A stretch of DNA of 64,000 bases from Cantharellus purpuraceus (GCA_025174535.1 JALBUN010000006.1:372001-436000), one strand, 5' to 3'. Shown: positions 20,643-33,016, counted from the stretch's first letter. Numbers and translations are program-made. Notes: generated from the sequence alone by a model not told the origin.

Positions 20643-21527
20643 ATGCCCTCTGCTGAAGAACTTCATCAGCAATGTGCCACATTAGATAAGTCAATTGCTG
20701 AGGCTGACGCTGCAGAGAAGAAGAAGGCAGAAGAGGAGAAGAGGATCACAAGAGGGCTGCTGAGGTGGCTTGAGTCAGGGTGGAGGCCATGAAGATGGAC
20801 CTCATATGCGATACGTGCATCAAGCGCGATGATGTGTGTGAGTGGGCAATGGTGAGTGAACATAGTGACTGGATGTCAGAATATCCTACTGATTATTACT
20901 TTTGTTTCCTAGACCGGGAAATCTCGCTCTTGCCTTGTGTGCCAGACAAACCGGCTGAAATGCGAGGTAAAAGGGAGTGCTCCTCCTTGACGGAAATGTG
21001 ATTGCAAGGAGGGCAGTAGTGCGGTGGATCCTTCTCCCAAACATCGATGGACTAGGGCTGCAAGTACAGGTCCTGCCACAGAAACCGTGCCTCCTGCATT
21101 GGTCAAAGCTGTGCAGGATGTTAGTATTAATGCAGCTGCGGTGGCCTGTCGATTAATTGAGGTTTCTGAGCACACTGAAAGGACAAATGTGGCTCTCCAG
21201 GGCATCGAGAACTATATGGGTGAGCTTGCAGGGATGTTCCATCACTATACAACAAGGCAGAGGTGGGGTCTGCTCCAAAGGGAGTTGGATGTGCTGGAGT
21301 TGGAAGCTCTGGGTGCTGTATATGACACAGACTTGAACTCCTCAGGATCTTGGGACTCTTCAGAGAATCTCAATAGGTTGAATGATGAGAGGTGGTGGTC
21401 ATGGGCGGAGATAGATAGGATGCTCAGAGAGCAGGAGTTGGAATTGGAGAATCTGGAGAAGGAGGGAACAGTGGATGGGGAATCAGAGGAGTCAGGTGTA
21501 GGAGAATTGGAGATAGAGGAGAAGTGA
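20643..21527 (+). pseudogene. Cysteine-cluster ORF antisense to chromovirus copy C (best preserved)
   Basis: The ATG at 20643 begins a coiled-coil segment (EEKKKAEEE type). After a short damaged stretch (around 20750-20790) the sequence gives CDTCIKRDDVC, a plausible 59-bp intron (20851-20911 region, gtgagt...tag), and then CLVCQTNRLKC, a double C-x2-C-x6-C cluster with 10 residues between the halves. The last open frame (21024-21527) is acidic, with helix-forming Leu/Glu-rich repeats. It lies entirely between the chromodomain of copy C and the polypurine tract/3' LTR alpha2, on the opposite strand. Function is unknown; the cysteine spacing suggests zinc and possibly DNA or RNA binding. Confidence 0.65.
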
Positions 21528-21658
21528 TGTATCTAGAGAACGTGATGACTAGTGAATGAATGAGTTTCTTGGATACTGGAGTGAATCAAAACAATATGGG
21601 GCCCTGTTTATGAGGATAAGCCTGGTGGAAATCAGAGATAATCTCCGTCACATGTCCT

Positions 21659-22405
21659 TGTTGAGAATATTGTAAAATTGCCTTGCTGTGGGGGAGTGAA
21701 GAGTAGATGTCGAATAGAGACTGAGGGAGTGATGGGACCTGGGAGTATGCATAATCGAATGGAAGATACAGTTGAATAGTATCTTCCTACGAAATTTGAA
21801 AGGATTCGGTTGAGTCTTCATCTAGATATTGATAATTTAAGTGAGCAGCAGGAGCAGATGACTCAAATATGAGTAAATGCTCAATAGTAAAATAGCCAGT
21901 GACAGTATGGCTTCGTAATTCAGGATTCGGATAGAGTATGCAATATTCTAATAGAATATGCAAAATCTAGTAGAAATACGCGTTTGTTCTGGAGTTATTC
22001 CAGATACGAATAGTTTAAGCACACAGACAAGAATGATGAGAGATAATTACTCTAAATTGTTCAAGGGCAATACAAGCGTAATTTATACATGACAAGGGGC
22101 CTCATAAATGTAAAAGTCCTTCATAAATGTTCTAGCCCAATGATAGAATATGTGATAAAGTGATGATGGAGGGGATAGTCCCTGATGAGGAGATGATGAA
22201 AATAAAAAATAATGGAATGTCCGGAATGGCCTGGAATGAACAGGGGCTTCCCCTGTTCCCTATAACATCCCTTTAATCATTCTCCTTCACCCCCTTTGCC
22301 CCTCCAGACCTCCTGAGCCACCTAGATGCTCCTGTCCCCCTGTCTCCTCTTTTTCTCCTTCTCCCCAGAAGTCCGGCAGCTAGAGGTCTGGCAGCTAGAA
22401 CAACA
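21659..22405. mobile_element. Solo LTR delta with target duplication gtcct
   Basis: It is 747 bp, from TGTTGAGAATATTG to AGCTAGAACAACA, flanked by gtcct at 21654-21658 and 22406-22410. The surrounding sequence aligns with copy B's chromodomain-to-ORF spacer without it, which confirms the insertion. Confidence 0.88.
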
Positions 22406-22410
22406 GTCCT

Positions 22411-23310
22411 AATTCCAAAGCTGGTATCCAGGAGGTTTCTTCATCTGTTCCTTCGTATCCTGCCCACTTGACAAGGTATTGCAGTTTACATTTATATCTC
22501 TTGTTGATCTTGGAGTCCAGAATCTCTGATATCTTGTGCTCTGGACATAGTCCTGCCTGACTAGATCTATAGTTCAGTTCTGTCCAAAATGACCAGAGAT
22601 CAGATGATCATGTTTGTTCTGGAGTACACAGAGTCAGAGATTGTTTATGTTGGGGACGTAGATGCAGTTGTTGAGATGGAGTGTTAAGTGCTGAAAACTT
22701 GGAGTTTAAAGGAGTAGCTGGTGTTCAGATACTAATGAGGAAGGGGATGGGACTTTACTGTTCCAGTTCAACCGGAGACAGATGGGGACAAATAACTATT
22801 GAGTCGGATCGAGTGGACTTGGCTTCAACTTATGTGTTGCGCCCCCTTGAATCGTCGGTCCAATATTTCGGAGTTCAGAGTGCAGAGTTGGATCAAAGAT
22901 CTGGGGTTCGACTTGTCAAGAAGATACTTGTCAAGAAGCTAGTAACCAAGAAGCTGATGGGGAATCTTAGTCAATATACGAACTACTGTAACATACAAGA
23001 AGTAGCCCGTATAAGTATGTAGAGAATTGAATGGTAAAACTAAAAGCAATAAGACAATAAGACTAATATGGAATACAACATGGAAAGGAGTTCGGAGTTC
23101 GGACTCATGTCCAAACTAATACTAAACAATTAGAAAGTATAATGGTTGTTGTAACCCATAAGAAGAAGACTACTAATGAGGAGAACAATGGCCCATGGGG
23201 TCCAGAGTTGACAGAGGTGGAGATGGAATCTGGAGATCGGAACTCGGTGTTACAGGATGTAACATGGAGTAAGCCTTCTGGGTCAATGGACCAGCAATTG
23301 GTTAGTTTAA
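22411..23310 (-). pseudogene. pol C: chromodomain and integrase zinc-finger fragment (interrupted by LTR alpha3)
   Basis: The chromodomain (about 22556-22411, KCKLQYLVKWAGY) is open and lacks the stop seen in copy A. It joins directly to the integrase N-terminal zinc region (HDHLISGHFGQN, about 22640-22560), so the integrase catalytic core has been deleted at about 22557. The rest of the zinc region continues beyond LTR alpha3 at 23265-23310 (WSIDPEG). It is a truncated third chromovirus copy. Confidence 0.82.
22682..23264 (-). mobile_element. Solo LTR alpha3 with target duplication tggag
   Basis: It is 583 bp, from TGTTAAGTG to GATGTAACA, flanked by tggag at 22677-22681 and 23265-23269. It keeps CpG dinucleotides at many sites where alpha1 and alpha2 have TpG or CpA, so it appears younger or less mutated. 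Confidence 0.92.
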
Positions 23311-24046
23311 GGGGCTATACGATGCTATAGGGCGATTGAGCGAGTTATAAGGTGGTATATTTACCATGCCCAAGCGTATGATGTGTTATATTTAAGGGCG
23401 GTTGTCTATGCAGGTATGACCGATATATACTCTAGACGTTATATACATATCCCTTTTTTTCCTGATGACCATTGAAGCAGAAAATCAAAAAAAAGCAGCC
23501 TTCAACTATGAAATAGCAAACAGGTAATTTGAACTCATTGCCACCCAAGACGAATTGCGTTGGGGGTAACATCAACACTGCAAGTGCCGATGTGTCCTAC
23601 TACAACGATCGATACTGATGCCCTGATGCCTCACGTAGATATATAAAGATAGGGTGGCTCCCGATTGACCTCTGCAGCTGATCTAACCTTGCGTCAAATT
23701 AACCGAAGTGAATGTCAAATTCTCCTACCAGAGGGACACAGCGATACACGTGCGGCTGTATGGGTTATTTAGTGTTGACCACCTTGCATTATCTGACATT
23801 AAATGGCTTATTTTGCTGCTCTGGAAAGTGAAATGAGCTCGTGTAATGACAAACCATACATACAAAATGTTTGTTAAAGATTTGGTAACCGCCACTGCAG
23901 TCGGCCATGCCCCCTTCATAGTAAACATAATGATTCTGCATATTAATCTAGTGCGCGTCCCCAAACAGCCATCGCGGCCATCGGTCTGCTGCGTCGGCAA
24001 GCCGAGGTTGCCATGAGCTCCCAGCGATCCTCAACGCTTCACCTCA
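23311..24046. other. Intergenic, no gene seen
   Basis: This stretch marks the edge between the retroelement heap and the genic region. A TATATAAAG motif occurs near 23640, about 400 bp before the P450 start, which is too far to assign confidently. Open frames here are short and unconvincing. Confidence 0.6.
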
Positions 24047-26201
24047 ATGTTTGATTTCCTCACGACGAGAGTTATAGGCTTAGGCATTGTCATTGTTGCC
24101 GTGGTGGCTCTGCTGGCACGTGTTCTATCCTGGAGGCGTATCCCCAAGGGTACAGTTCAGTTGCTCATGTCTTCAGGATTCTTATAGGCCTCATGAAAAT
24201 GTGTAGGTCTTTCTCTGCCACCCGGACCTCCGAGAAAACCAATCGTTGGGAACCTCTCTGACATGCCCATAAAGCAGGAATGGGTGGCATACTCACAATG
24301 GGCAAAGAAATATGGTGAGTCTTGTCTTATTTACACCGGATATTAGTATGTCTCTAGATGCTTCGGAAACTCAGGTGATCTCGTATATCTCAAGACGTTC
24401 GGGCAATCCATGGTGGTAATAAACTCCGCGGATGTTGCATACCAACTATTTGAGAAACGATCATCAATCTATTCTGATCGAAATGACTTTCCGATGCTTA
24501 CCGGTCTGTACGTGTGCCAGGACATGTGCGAATCCTGCGACGGCTGATCAAGATGTAGAATGGGTTGGCACTGGTCTACACCCCTCATGCACTATGGGGA
24601 AGAATGGCGCGTACAACGCAGAGTTATTCATCAGAAACTCCGACCTGTAGCAGTGGCAGAATACCAACCTATTCAACGCAACCATGCACGGTGTGTACGC
24701 CACCGCTTTTTATTTGCAATGTGCATCTTAATAAGTCGAAGAGAATTGCTTCAACGACTCTATGAAACTCCGGATAAATTTGTGGAACACCTACACCATA
24801 CTGCAGGAGCCATTATCATGAAGGCATGTTGTTCTCGATACCTGAAAGTTATAATCATTGAAGTTGCGCGAATCAACTCACAGCTTACTTACGGAATAGA
24901 AATCCTCCCAAAAGATGATCCTTATATCGACACCGCAGAAAAAGCGACAATGGCTTTCACGATAGCGGGAAATCCTGGGGCCTTCCTCGTTGACATGCTT
25001 CCAATATGTATGTAACACTCGCCCATGCCATGCACTACTTTACAACGCCTTGATAGTGAAGTATGTTCCCGAATGGTTTCCTGGGGCAGGTTTCCAAAAG
25101 AAGGCTAGGGTCTGGCGGCAATACGCAGATGAAATGCGTTCTAAACCCTTCGAAGTTGTTAAACAAGCTCTTGTGAGTTCAATACATCTCAACTCCACAT
25201 TGCCTTGTATTCTATGATTCTTCAGAAGTCTGGAACAGCGGTACCTTCCTTCACCTCGTCGTTGTTGGAAGAGCTAGCCCTCAACGGGAATGCAACTCCC
25301 AAGCAAGAGGAGGTCATCCGGGACACTGGAGCCACCCTTTATGCCGCAGGAGCAGAGACGGCATGTCCCATTCCTGTTGTGTCATTCAATGCTCACTGTG
25401 ATGTAGACGGTTACTGTGCTTCATACGTTTTTCCTTGCGATGCTTCTTTACCCCGAAACTCAACGAAAGGCCCAACGGGAACTGGACAAAGTAGTAGGGT
25501 CAGGTCGGCTTCCTGAATTTGAAGACCGTGTGAATCTACCCTACGTCAACGCTCTCTTTAAAGAGGTTTTGCGGTGGCATCCTATCATACCTCTCGCTAT
25601 CCCACACCGTGTCACACGAGACGACGTTTTTGGACGCTACTTTATACCGGCGGGGAGCATTGTGGCGGGAAATGCATGGTAACCCAATCGTTGATATTCT
25701 TTGATGATCCTCCGCACGGGCTCATGTCTCCTGCCAGGACTCTACTTCACGACGAGGCAATTTATGGCCCGGACACTGACAAGTTTATCCCCGAACGATT
25801 TCTTACTCCTGGCAGGAAGGATCCGATTGAAGTTTTTGGGTTCGGTAGAAAGTAACTATTCTTCATGAAGCTTGCATATATGGCTCTGAATTCCTAGAAA
25901 GAATATGCCCCGGTCGTCACTTCGCAGATAATTATCTATACATCGCAATGGCTTCGATTTTGAGTGTTTTTGATATCACTCACTGGCGGGACAGTAACGG
26001 TAAGATTTCTCCTGTGAATTGTGCCTTTCAATCTGGATTCTTCTCGTGAGTGCTTGGTTCCTGAAAGTATGAGACTGCTGGATGTCTTATCGACTTTTCA
26101 GCCATCCGGAGCCGTTTAACTGCATGATCATCCCTCGATCAGACACCGCCAGGGAACTCGTTCTTCAACAGAGTTCCCTTGACGGTCGTGTATATGGGTA
26201 G
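24047..26201 (+). CDS. Cytochrome P450 monooxygenase
   Basis: This is a class II fungal P450, a haem-thiolate monooxygenase anchored in the ER, using electrons from NADPH-P450 reductase. The ATG at 24047 opens an N-terminal membrane anchor (VIVAVVALLARVL) followed by the proline hinge PPGPPRKPIVGN. Spliced exons then give the C-helix block (HYGEEWRVQRR), the I-helix AAGAETT, ExxR as KEVLRW, PERF as IPERFL, and the haem loop FGFGRKICPGRHF with its Cys near 25906. At least nine short introns are needed, two with GC donors (24824-24883 and 25361-25406). The end, HPEPFNCMIIPRS and stop at 26199, fits the family. All key residues are present, so it is probably functional. Substrate unknown. A damaged tandem copy follows immediately. 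Confidence 0.88.
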
Positions 26202-26399
26202 CAAGCGAAGTCTAGAGCCTTGCCAAAGCATTTTCTCGTGTTCATGAGTTTCTTTAATTAGTTTCAAAGGTGGTGGCAGAATTACAGAATATTGTGTTGG
26301 ATTGCACAAATATTATTTATGCACCACATGTATGTGCTTGAAATCACAAAGGCACAAACCCTATGGAATGCTTAAGCAGCTTCCAGTCCTGGAGCAACC

Positions 26400-27971
26400 A
26401 TGCTGGGCCCAAGAATCTGCAGAAGCTTACCATTATATAGAATAGGTTTGCATTGGACTATAGGCTTCATGCACTATGGTGAACGCTGGCGCACCCACCG
26501 CCACCAAGTTATGCATAAGAAGCTCCATCCTGTTGTGGTGGCGGAATACTATCCAATTCAACTCAACCAAACCGGTTCATACCTCCTTCCGTTCGTTTAC
26601 AATACATATTCAATGAATTCTAGGGCATTACTCCAACGACTTTACGAGACTCCATGTCACCTAAAATAATGTTATTCTGATGATTCGACTCATAGGCTGT
26701 CTATTGGATAAACGTGCTACCCAAAAGACGATCCTTATATTGACACCGCAGAGAAGGCTCTAGCTGGCATCTCAGAAGCACTGGCAGGCAATCCAGGCGC
26801 CTTCCTCGTTGACATGGTCCCCATGCGTACGCGTTACAGCTACCCATGTTATTGGCAAATTGATAAGTCAGCGACAGTGAAATATGCTCCCGAATGGTTT
26901 CCTGGGGCCGGTTTTCAAAGGAAGGCTAAGATTCGGCGACAGTGCGCAGACGACATGCGTACTAGGCCTTTTGAGGCTGTCAAGCAATCTATGGTGAGTT
27001 CGGTTTTAATCATGCAATCGTTCATGTTTTATGATTGGGCAGAAATCTGGAAGTGAGGTACCTTCTTACACTTCATCACTATTAGAACAGCCCCTCCCAC
27101 AATGGAAATGTGTCTTCTGAGGAAGAGGGGTCATTCAGGACACCGGATCATCACTGTATGGTGCAGGATCAGACACAGCAAGTCCTACGATGATCTATTC
27201 CTTTGATTTTCTTCAACACTCATCGTGATGTAGACTGTGACTTCGCTTCATACGTTCTTTCTCGCCATGGTCCTTTACTCCGAAGTCCAGCGAAAGGCAC
27301 AGAAAGAGCTTGATGAAGTGGTGGGGTCGATTCAGCTTCCTGAATTAGAAGACCGCGAGAATCTACCCTACATCAACGCTCTGTGTAAGGAGGTTATACG
27401 ATGGTTCCATCTTACCTCTCGGTGTTGCACACTGCGTCACACAGGACGACATCCTTGGTGGTTATTTTATAACTGCAGGAAGCATTGTCTTGCGAAATGC
27501 ATGGTAGTTGATTATCTGACACTAGCTGCCTCCAACTGACGTTTCAAACTAGGCACATGCTTCCCGATGAGGCAAACTACGGCCCTGACAGGGACAAGTT
27601 CCTCCCCGAACGCTTTCTCACTCCAGGCATGAAAGATCTGACTGTGGCTTTTGGATTTGGAAGAAGGCAAGGATTTGTTATCTCTCACGTTCAAGGTTGC
27701 TGAACAGACTGGAAAGGATATGTTTAGCCCGATACTTCGCGGACAATTCTTTCTCTATAGCCTTGATCTTGAGCGTATTTGATATCACCCCTTTGAAGGA
27801 CCGCAACGGAAATGAAATTTCTGTCAGGGCGCCTCCAGATCTGGGCTGTTTTCGTGAGTGGTACATTCTTTAATTCTCCTTGACAAGTCTTTCGATTTCA
27901 GTGGCCCCAAGGCCTTCCAATGCGCAATCATCCCGATCAGAAGTTGCCGGGGAACTGATTTTTGCAGATAG
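26400..27971 (+). pseudogene. Truncated tandem duplicate of the P450
   Basis: It aligns with the preceding P450 from the C-helix region (HYGERWRTHRHQVMHKKL) to the C-terminus. The membrane anchor, proline hinge and first hundred or so residues are absent. A TGA stop lies in frame at 27118-27120, before the I-helix (GAGSDTT). ExxR (KEVIRW) and PERF (LPERFL) are kept. The haem loop reads FGFGRRICLARYF, so the conserved Gly two residues after Cys has become Ala. Two GC-AG introns fit (27178-27233 and 27667-27716). Gene order and exon structure show direct tandem duplication followed by decay. It is unlikely to make an active enzyme. Confidence 0.82.
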
Positions 27972-30554
27972 TACTAAGGGGGGCTATTAGCAGTGACGGG
28001 AATATTATATAACTACTTGGGCACGTATGTGGCGCGATGGCGAAAGAGACGGCGCCTGTTCCTTACCAGAATATACCATACCACATGCTAATACATTCTG
28101 AGCACACATATTACTTTAATGATGTCCCTCTTCTCCGTGTTTAGACTGAGCTGTTGGGGTTGTGCTCTCGGCTCCGCGGACGCTATGTATACGAACATTC
28201 GAGAGCATTTTGCTTTGATATCTGTTGCGATGGGAGGACCCACGAAAGAGACCTTGAGCCAAAAGAGGAGGACGACACCTCTATGTGCTTGCCGATGTGC
28301 CCCACCGCCGAGGCTTCATACATCTGCCCTACATCCAAATAACAGGAAATTTGATGTCTGTCCAGTCGCCGACAATGGAGGACTAAGCTCTCTGGATCAC
28401 AAAGTACCAGCATCACTAGGAGATCAATCACATCGCACACTTATTCGGGCAACTAGTGTATTCATCTCTGTCAGATTCACTAAAGCGACACCTACAAGAC
28501 CTCGGGCTCATCACCATCCATAAACACCCTAATCTATCGTGGTTTTAGTTTCAGACGGGTGTTCGGGGTGCATATTGATCGCCGTCCTCCTCTCATTTCA
28601 CTCTTGAAGATATTGGTACACAGATGTGCATGTACAATGTAATTGGCTTCGACCTACCGGTTGCGAACACATGACAGCGTAGTTCTTTGGGAAAGCTTAC
28701 CTATATTATCACGCGTGAAACCTAGGCACTTGCGAGTGCTGGGGTTCTCAGACCTGAAGGATTCATGAATATCATGAGTACACTCTAGGTTCAGGAACCA
28801 CGGCTTGTGGAGACTGTGTAGGGAGAGGCAATAACCTCGCCTAATTACGGAAGCAATTAAATGAGTTAGCAGTGTAGCTAGTAAGGATGCACTGTCGACA
28901 TCGCTCCACCCATAAACTCTCCGTCTTTTGTGCCTCGAGTCGGTCCATGCTTCTCGTTTGCAGGAACGCCTAGTAAAACGCTGCTGCCACGCCACAGATG
29001 ATTGCTAGATCTTTGAGGTCGTGATCGAACTGCGAGATAGCTAGATAGCTGTCATAACGGCTCAGCTGGGGAAGGTGGCGTCTGCTATAATTATGTGTGG
29101 CAGGCGAGCTGTGGCATCGATGGCATGTAAGATGTATATATGTTGATTCATCATTTGGAGCCTTAAGGCCTCACTCAGTCGCATTATATACCTGCCTCGC
29201 AACGTTGCAACTCCGAGTCCGGCAAGCCAGCTAATTTTGTCATGGTCCTTCGAATTCTAAAACAGGGCACATGAATACAGTAAGTCGTCGATATGATTTA
29301 TGCAACTCGAAGGTTAGAACTCGACATGCTTCGACCTTAGGTATGCAAGGCACTCAGCATTATAGCAAGTCATCTCCGGCGTCTGCGTCCTATTATTTTG
29401 GCGCCTAGTATGACTTGTTTGATGGCCTTCAGCATTGCCGTCGATCGTGTGGGAAATCTCCGTGGTATAGGAGACGACACTACACTCCAAAAATTGCACG
29501 GGCGCACCAGATTCCAATCTAAATAGCCTCAATGTTTATAATACTGACTGTGGACTGGATCAACGGCCAATCCGGCACTATACATTGGAAAACCACCGCC
29601 ACGCTTTCTTGTTCGGCACGCTCTGCTTGATTCAGCAAATGCGCAAGCCAGACAGCATGTGGATCATGTTGGAATGGTGGAAGGTCTTCATTGTCTTCAC
29701 ATCCCTTGCACCTCGAATCCGTCCATTATCACCTTCGAGTGCCTCTGAGCTACGAGCTTTCTGCCTCGAAACGACCGTGGCCCTTGGCTTGATTTTATCG
29801 ATATAGCTTGCGCGCTCCCCCATGGATCTTTGCAATCACCGTTCTGTCCATGTGCTTCGTTTGGGGCAGTCCTCCCTGGATGGGCCGATGCAACAGCGCT
29901 ATTGCGATGTTGCAGTAATGCTGATTCCTCCAACAAATCGTGCAATATCGCCATCCAACAGCGGAGCCCCTTAATATGACGTGAAGGTCATTCAGTAAGG
30001 CTTTCTTGCCCTCTGGTCTTGTGGTCCGGTAGTTTACAACCCGTCAGGCGCATCTACCTCCCTATCCATTCCACTTGAGTGGCTGATCAAGTTGACGGAT
30101 CCTCGGCCCTTTCTATTATTCTCGAGGTACCTTTCAAAACCACTACGAAGGCTGTCTTTGATAGTCAGGATCTTTCGTTGAAACTGTCAGATCCGCAGCT
30201 CATGAACATGCGGCCAACTTCTCGATGACAGTACCTGCGACACTGTGAGTATCCTAAGCGCTGATTGTACCTGCCCAATTTAACGCCCTTCCCCGTAGGC
30301 CGCAGAAGGAATTTCCCCACACCCTGAATGGTCATGTGCATTGGAAGCCCATAGTGAAGCAGTTCCCCGGCATAAGACCCTCACCTCTACTCCTGTGCAT
30401 GATTCGCGGAAAATTCAGGGGGATATGACCTCCGTAGATGCAGCCAAATGCTGACTATTCATCGGTAATAGGCGAGGCCCAGCTCTATTTAAGAGGTCCA
30501 AAGCTGTCGATTTGGAGTCAGCTTCACCTTGTACTCCACAAGAATACTCGGAAG
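27972..30554. other. 2.6 kb intergenic region, no supported gene
   Basis: I found no open frame that continues across plausible splice sites or resembles a known family. A TATTTAAG-type box near 30486 lies about 70 bp before the oxidase start and may be its promoter. Confidence 0.55.
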
Positions 30555-33016
30555 ATGCATGCGTTCCTTCGCCCAGCGCAGTTGAAACTGCTCCTATGCA
30601 CACTATCTTTGTCTGCGATGATTGCTGCGGATTCCACCCCGCACCAGCTTGCAGCCCGTTCCTTTGTATCAGGCCCTTGGTCTTTATCTCAACACGGGTA
30701 CTATCAGTCTCACCTATGCTCGGAAACTACTCTGCTAAAAGTCCTGTTTGAAACCTTGTCTTAGTACTACCGGTGTCGCTGGCCAGCAATTAGCTATAGT
30801 GTCCGAGACCAAAGCAGTCATATTTGACAAGGCATGTAGTCTTATCATGAGCCGCTGTTCAGTCTGCATAACACGTTCATAGGTTGAGCATAACCCACTT
30901 GTCAATAATGGGAAGCTAGCATGGGTGGTAGAATACGACATTACTAATGATGCTGTGAGGGCTCTCAATCCCCTGAGTAACTCTTGGTGCGCTGGAGGTG
31001 CGAACTATACTTTTCTTTCTGAAAGAATGCCTACATTTCATAACTGACGTACTATACCGTTAGGAGCGCATCTTTCTAATGGAACTTTAATTAATACTGG
31101 TAGGTGTCGCCAGTAGTGTGTTGCTATCCCAATTCTAATCTTCTTTTTTCAGGAGGAAATCCAGTCGTTTTCACAGGTTTGTACTCGTATTTTATTCTCG
31201 GTCGAACAGTCTCTGTTTCTGCATGTGCTGACTTCAGCGTAACAGGCGACTCAAGTGGCTTACAAGCTATCCGTATGTATACCCCCTGTAGCACGGGGAC
31301 ATGTGACATCTTTGAGAGTCCCACACGTGTTCGCTTAACCTCGAATCGGTGGTATCCAAGTGCTGCGAGGCTTGATGATGGATCCGCCATCATATTTGGT
31401 GGCTCAACAAACGGGGGGTACGACTTAGATTGGTTTCCTTTCAAAATTCATAGCTGATTAATTTTGATCCACATATCAGGTTTATCGACAGCGCATCTAT
31501 CCTCAACCCCACGTACGAGTTTTTCCCGCCCAAAAACATCAATGGCCACAACGGCTTACAGATCCCGAGCCAGGTGAACGAATTGCTTACCTTTCGGCTG
31601 TGGTATACCATCTAAACTTCGTATAGTTTCTTCATGATACCCTCAATGCAAACCACTACCCAATTATGTTCGAACTTCCTGACGGAACACTGTTTATTGC
31701 GGCCAATACGCAGGCTATGATATTTAACTGGAGAACAAATGTTGAAACCAGACTGCCCGGAATACCTAACGGAGTCCGTGTCACGTATGTCGAATTCAAT
31801 ATACTCCCATTTAAAATATTTATGCCAATGTTTCAATAGTTCTCCATTTTCAGCTTCCGCTGTTCTTCTTCCTTTATCACCCGCTAACAACTATACTCCC
31901 GAAGTACTCATTTGTGGCGGATCCACGGTGTCTGACACAGCCGATCCTTCAACGCTTTCTTCGCAGACACCGGCTTCAAAGCAATGCAGTCGTATGGTGC
32001 TCAATGCAGCAGGTATCGCAGCAGGGTGGCAGGTCGAATCCATGCCACAATCCAGAATCATGCTTGATGCCATTTTGCTCCCTGATGGTCGGGTTCTTCT
32101 CATCAATGGTGCACAAACGGGAGTAGCAGGTTATGGAAACGTGAGTTCCCAAGCAATGATTTATTTATAGCTCCTAAATCGACCGTCCACACAGGTTGGA
32201 AACCAGATTGGCGAATCGAACGCAGATAATCCAGCATTCCAGGCGGTTTTATACAATCCAACCGCTCCCGTGGGAAGTCGATTTTCTCAAACGGACCCTC
32301 CAACCTCTAGCATTGCACGACTTTATCACTCTGTTGCAAGCTTGACTCCCAATGGGACAATAATGCTAGCGGGATCCAATCCAAATGATGACGTGTCCAC
32401 AGTGAAATACGCCACAGAGTATCGAGTGGAATGGGTGACACCCTCGTATTTGAATCAACCTCGGCCAACGTACACCGGCCTACCTGCAACTATCGGCTTT
32501 GGTAGCACATTTACATTGCAGGTTACTCTTCCCTCTTCCGTTACAAACGTTACAGGTGCGAACAGTTGGCAAGCTATGTCACTTTGTGCCTGATTACTTC
32601 TCGCGCAGTTTCCCTGATTGACCTTGGCTTTGCGACCCATGGCGTGCACATGGACCAGCGCCTCGTTCAACTCACCGCAACGCTCTCCAGTGACCACACA
32701 TCGCTTGTTGTCCACGCACCGCCAAACGGCATGGTATACCCCCCTGGGCCAGCGTACCTTTACGTAGTAACAAATGCCGGCGTGCCTAGCTTCGGACACA
32801 AGACGATTATAGGTACCGGCGCGTCCCCTCCAGTAGACCAGGGCGCAATTGCAAAGTGAGTACATGATAGAATGCTATGAGCGCTTGCGTGAGCTGATAT
32901 ACTCGTGCAGCATGCTTGCAAACACCCCTGGACCTAGCGCGGCCGCATTGCCGCCTCGCCCTGCGACCGGAGAAGGTAGTAACATCCCCACGAGTCCCAT
33001 TGCAGCGGGACCATGA
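30555..33016 (+). CDS. Secreted copper radical oxidase, glyoxal-oxidase type
   Basis: Enzymes of this family oxidise small aldehydes (glyoxal, methylglyoxal) to acids and release H2O2, which feeds extracellular peroxidases during wood or litter decay. A signal peptide (KLLLCTLSLSAMIAA) follows the ATG at 30555. About twelve exons give a kelch-like beta-propeller and a C-terminal beta domain. All five copper/radical ligands are readable: Cys in SWCAGG, Tyr in RWYPSA (the Cys-Tyr crosslink pair), Tyr-His in RLYHS, and His in THGVHMDQR. One intron (30832-30882) has a GC donor. The C-terminus is a short Pro/Ala-rich tail ending at TGA 33014-33016. It looks complete and functional. The exact substrate cannot be read from sequence. 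Confidence 0.92.

Noticed and set aside
28119..29954. Several 60-134 codon ORFs between the P450 copy and the oxidase
   Set aside because: They overlap on both strands, lack family resemblance and do not join through splice sites.
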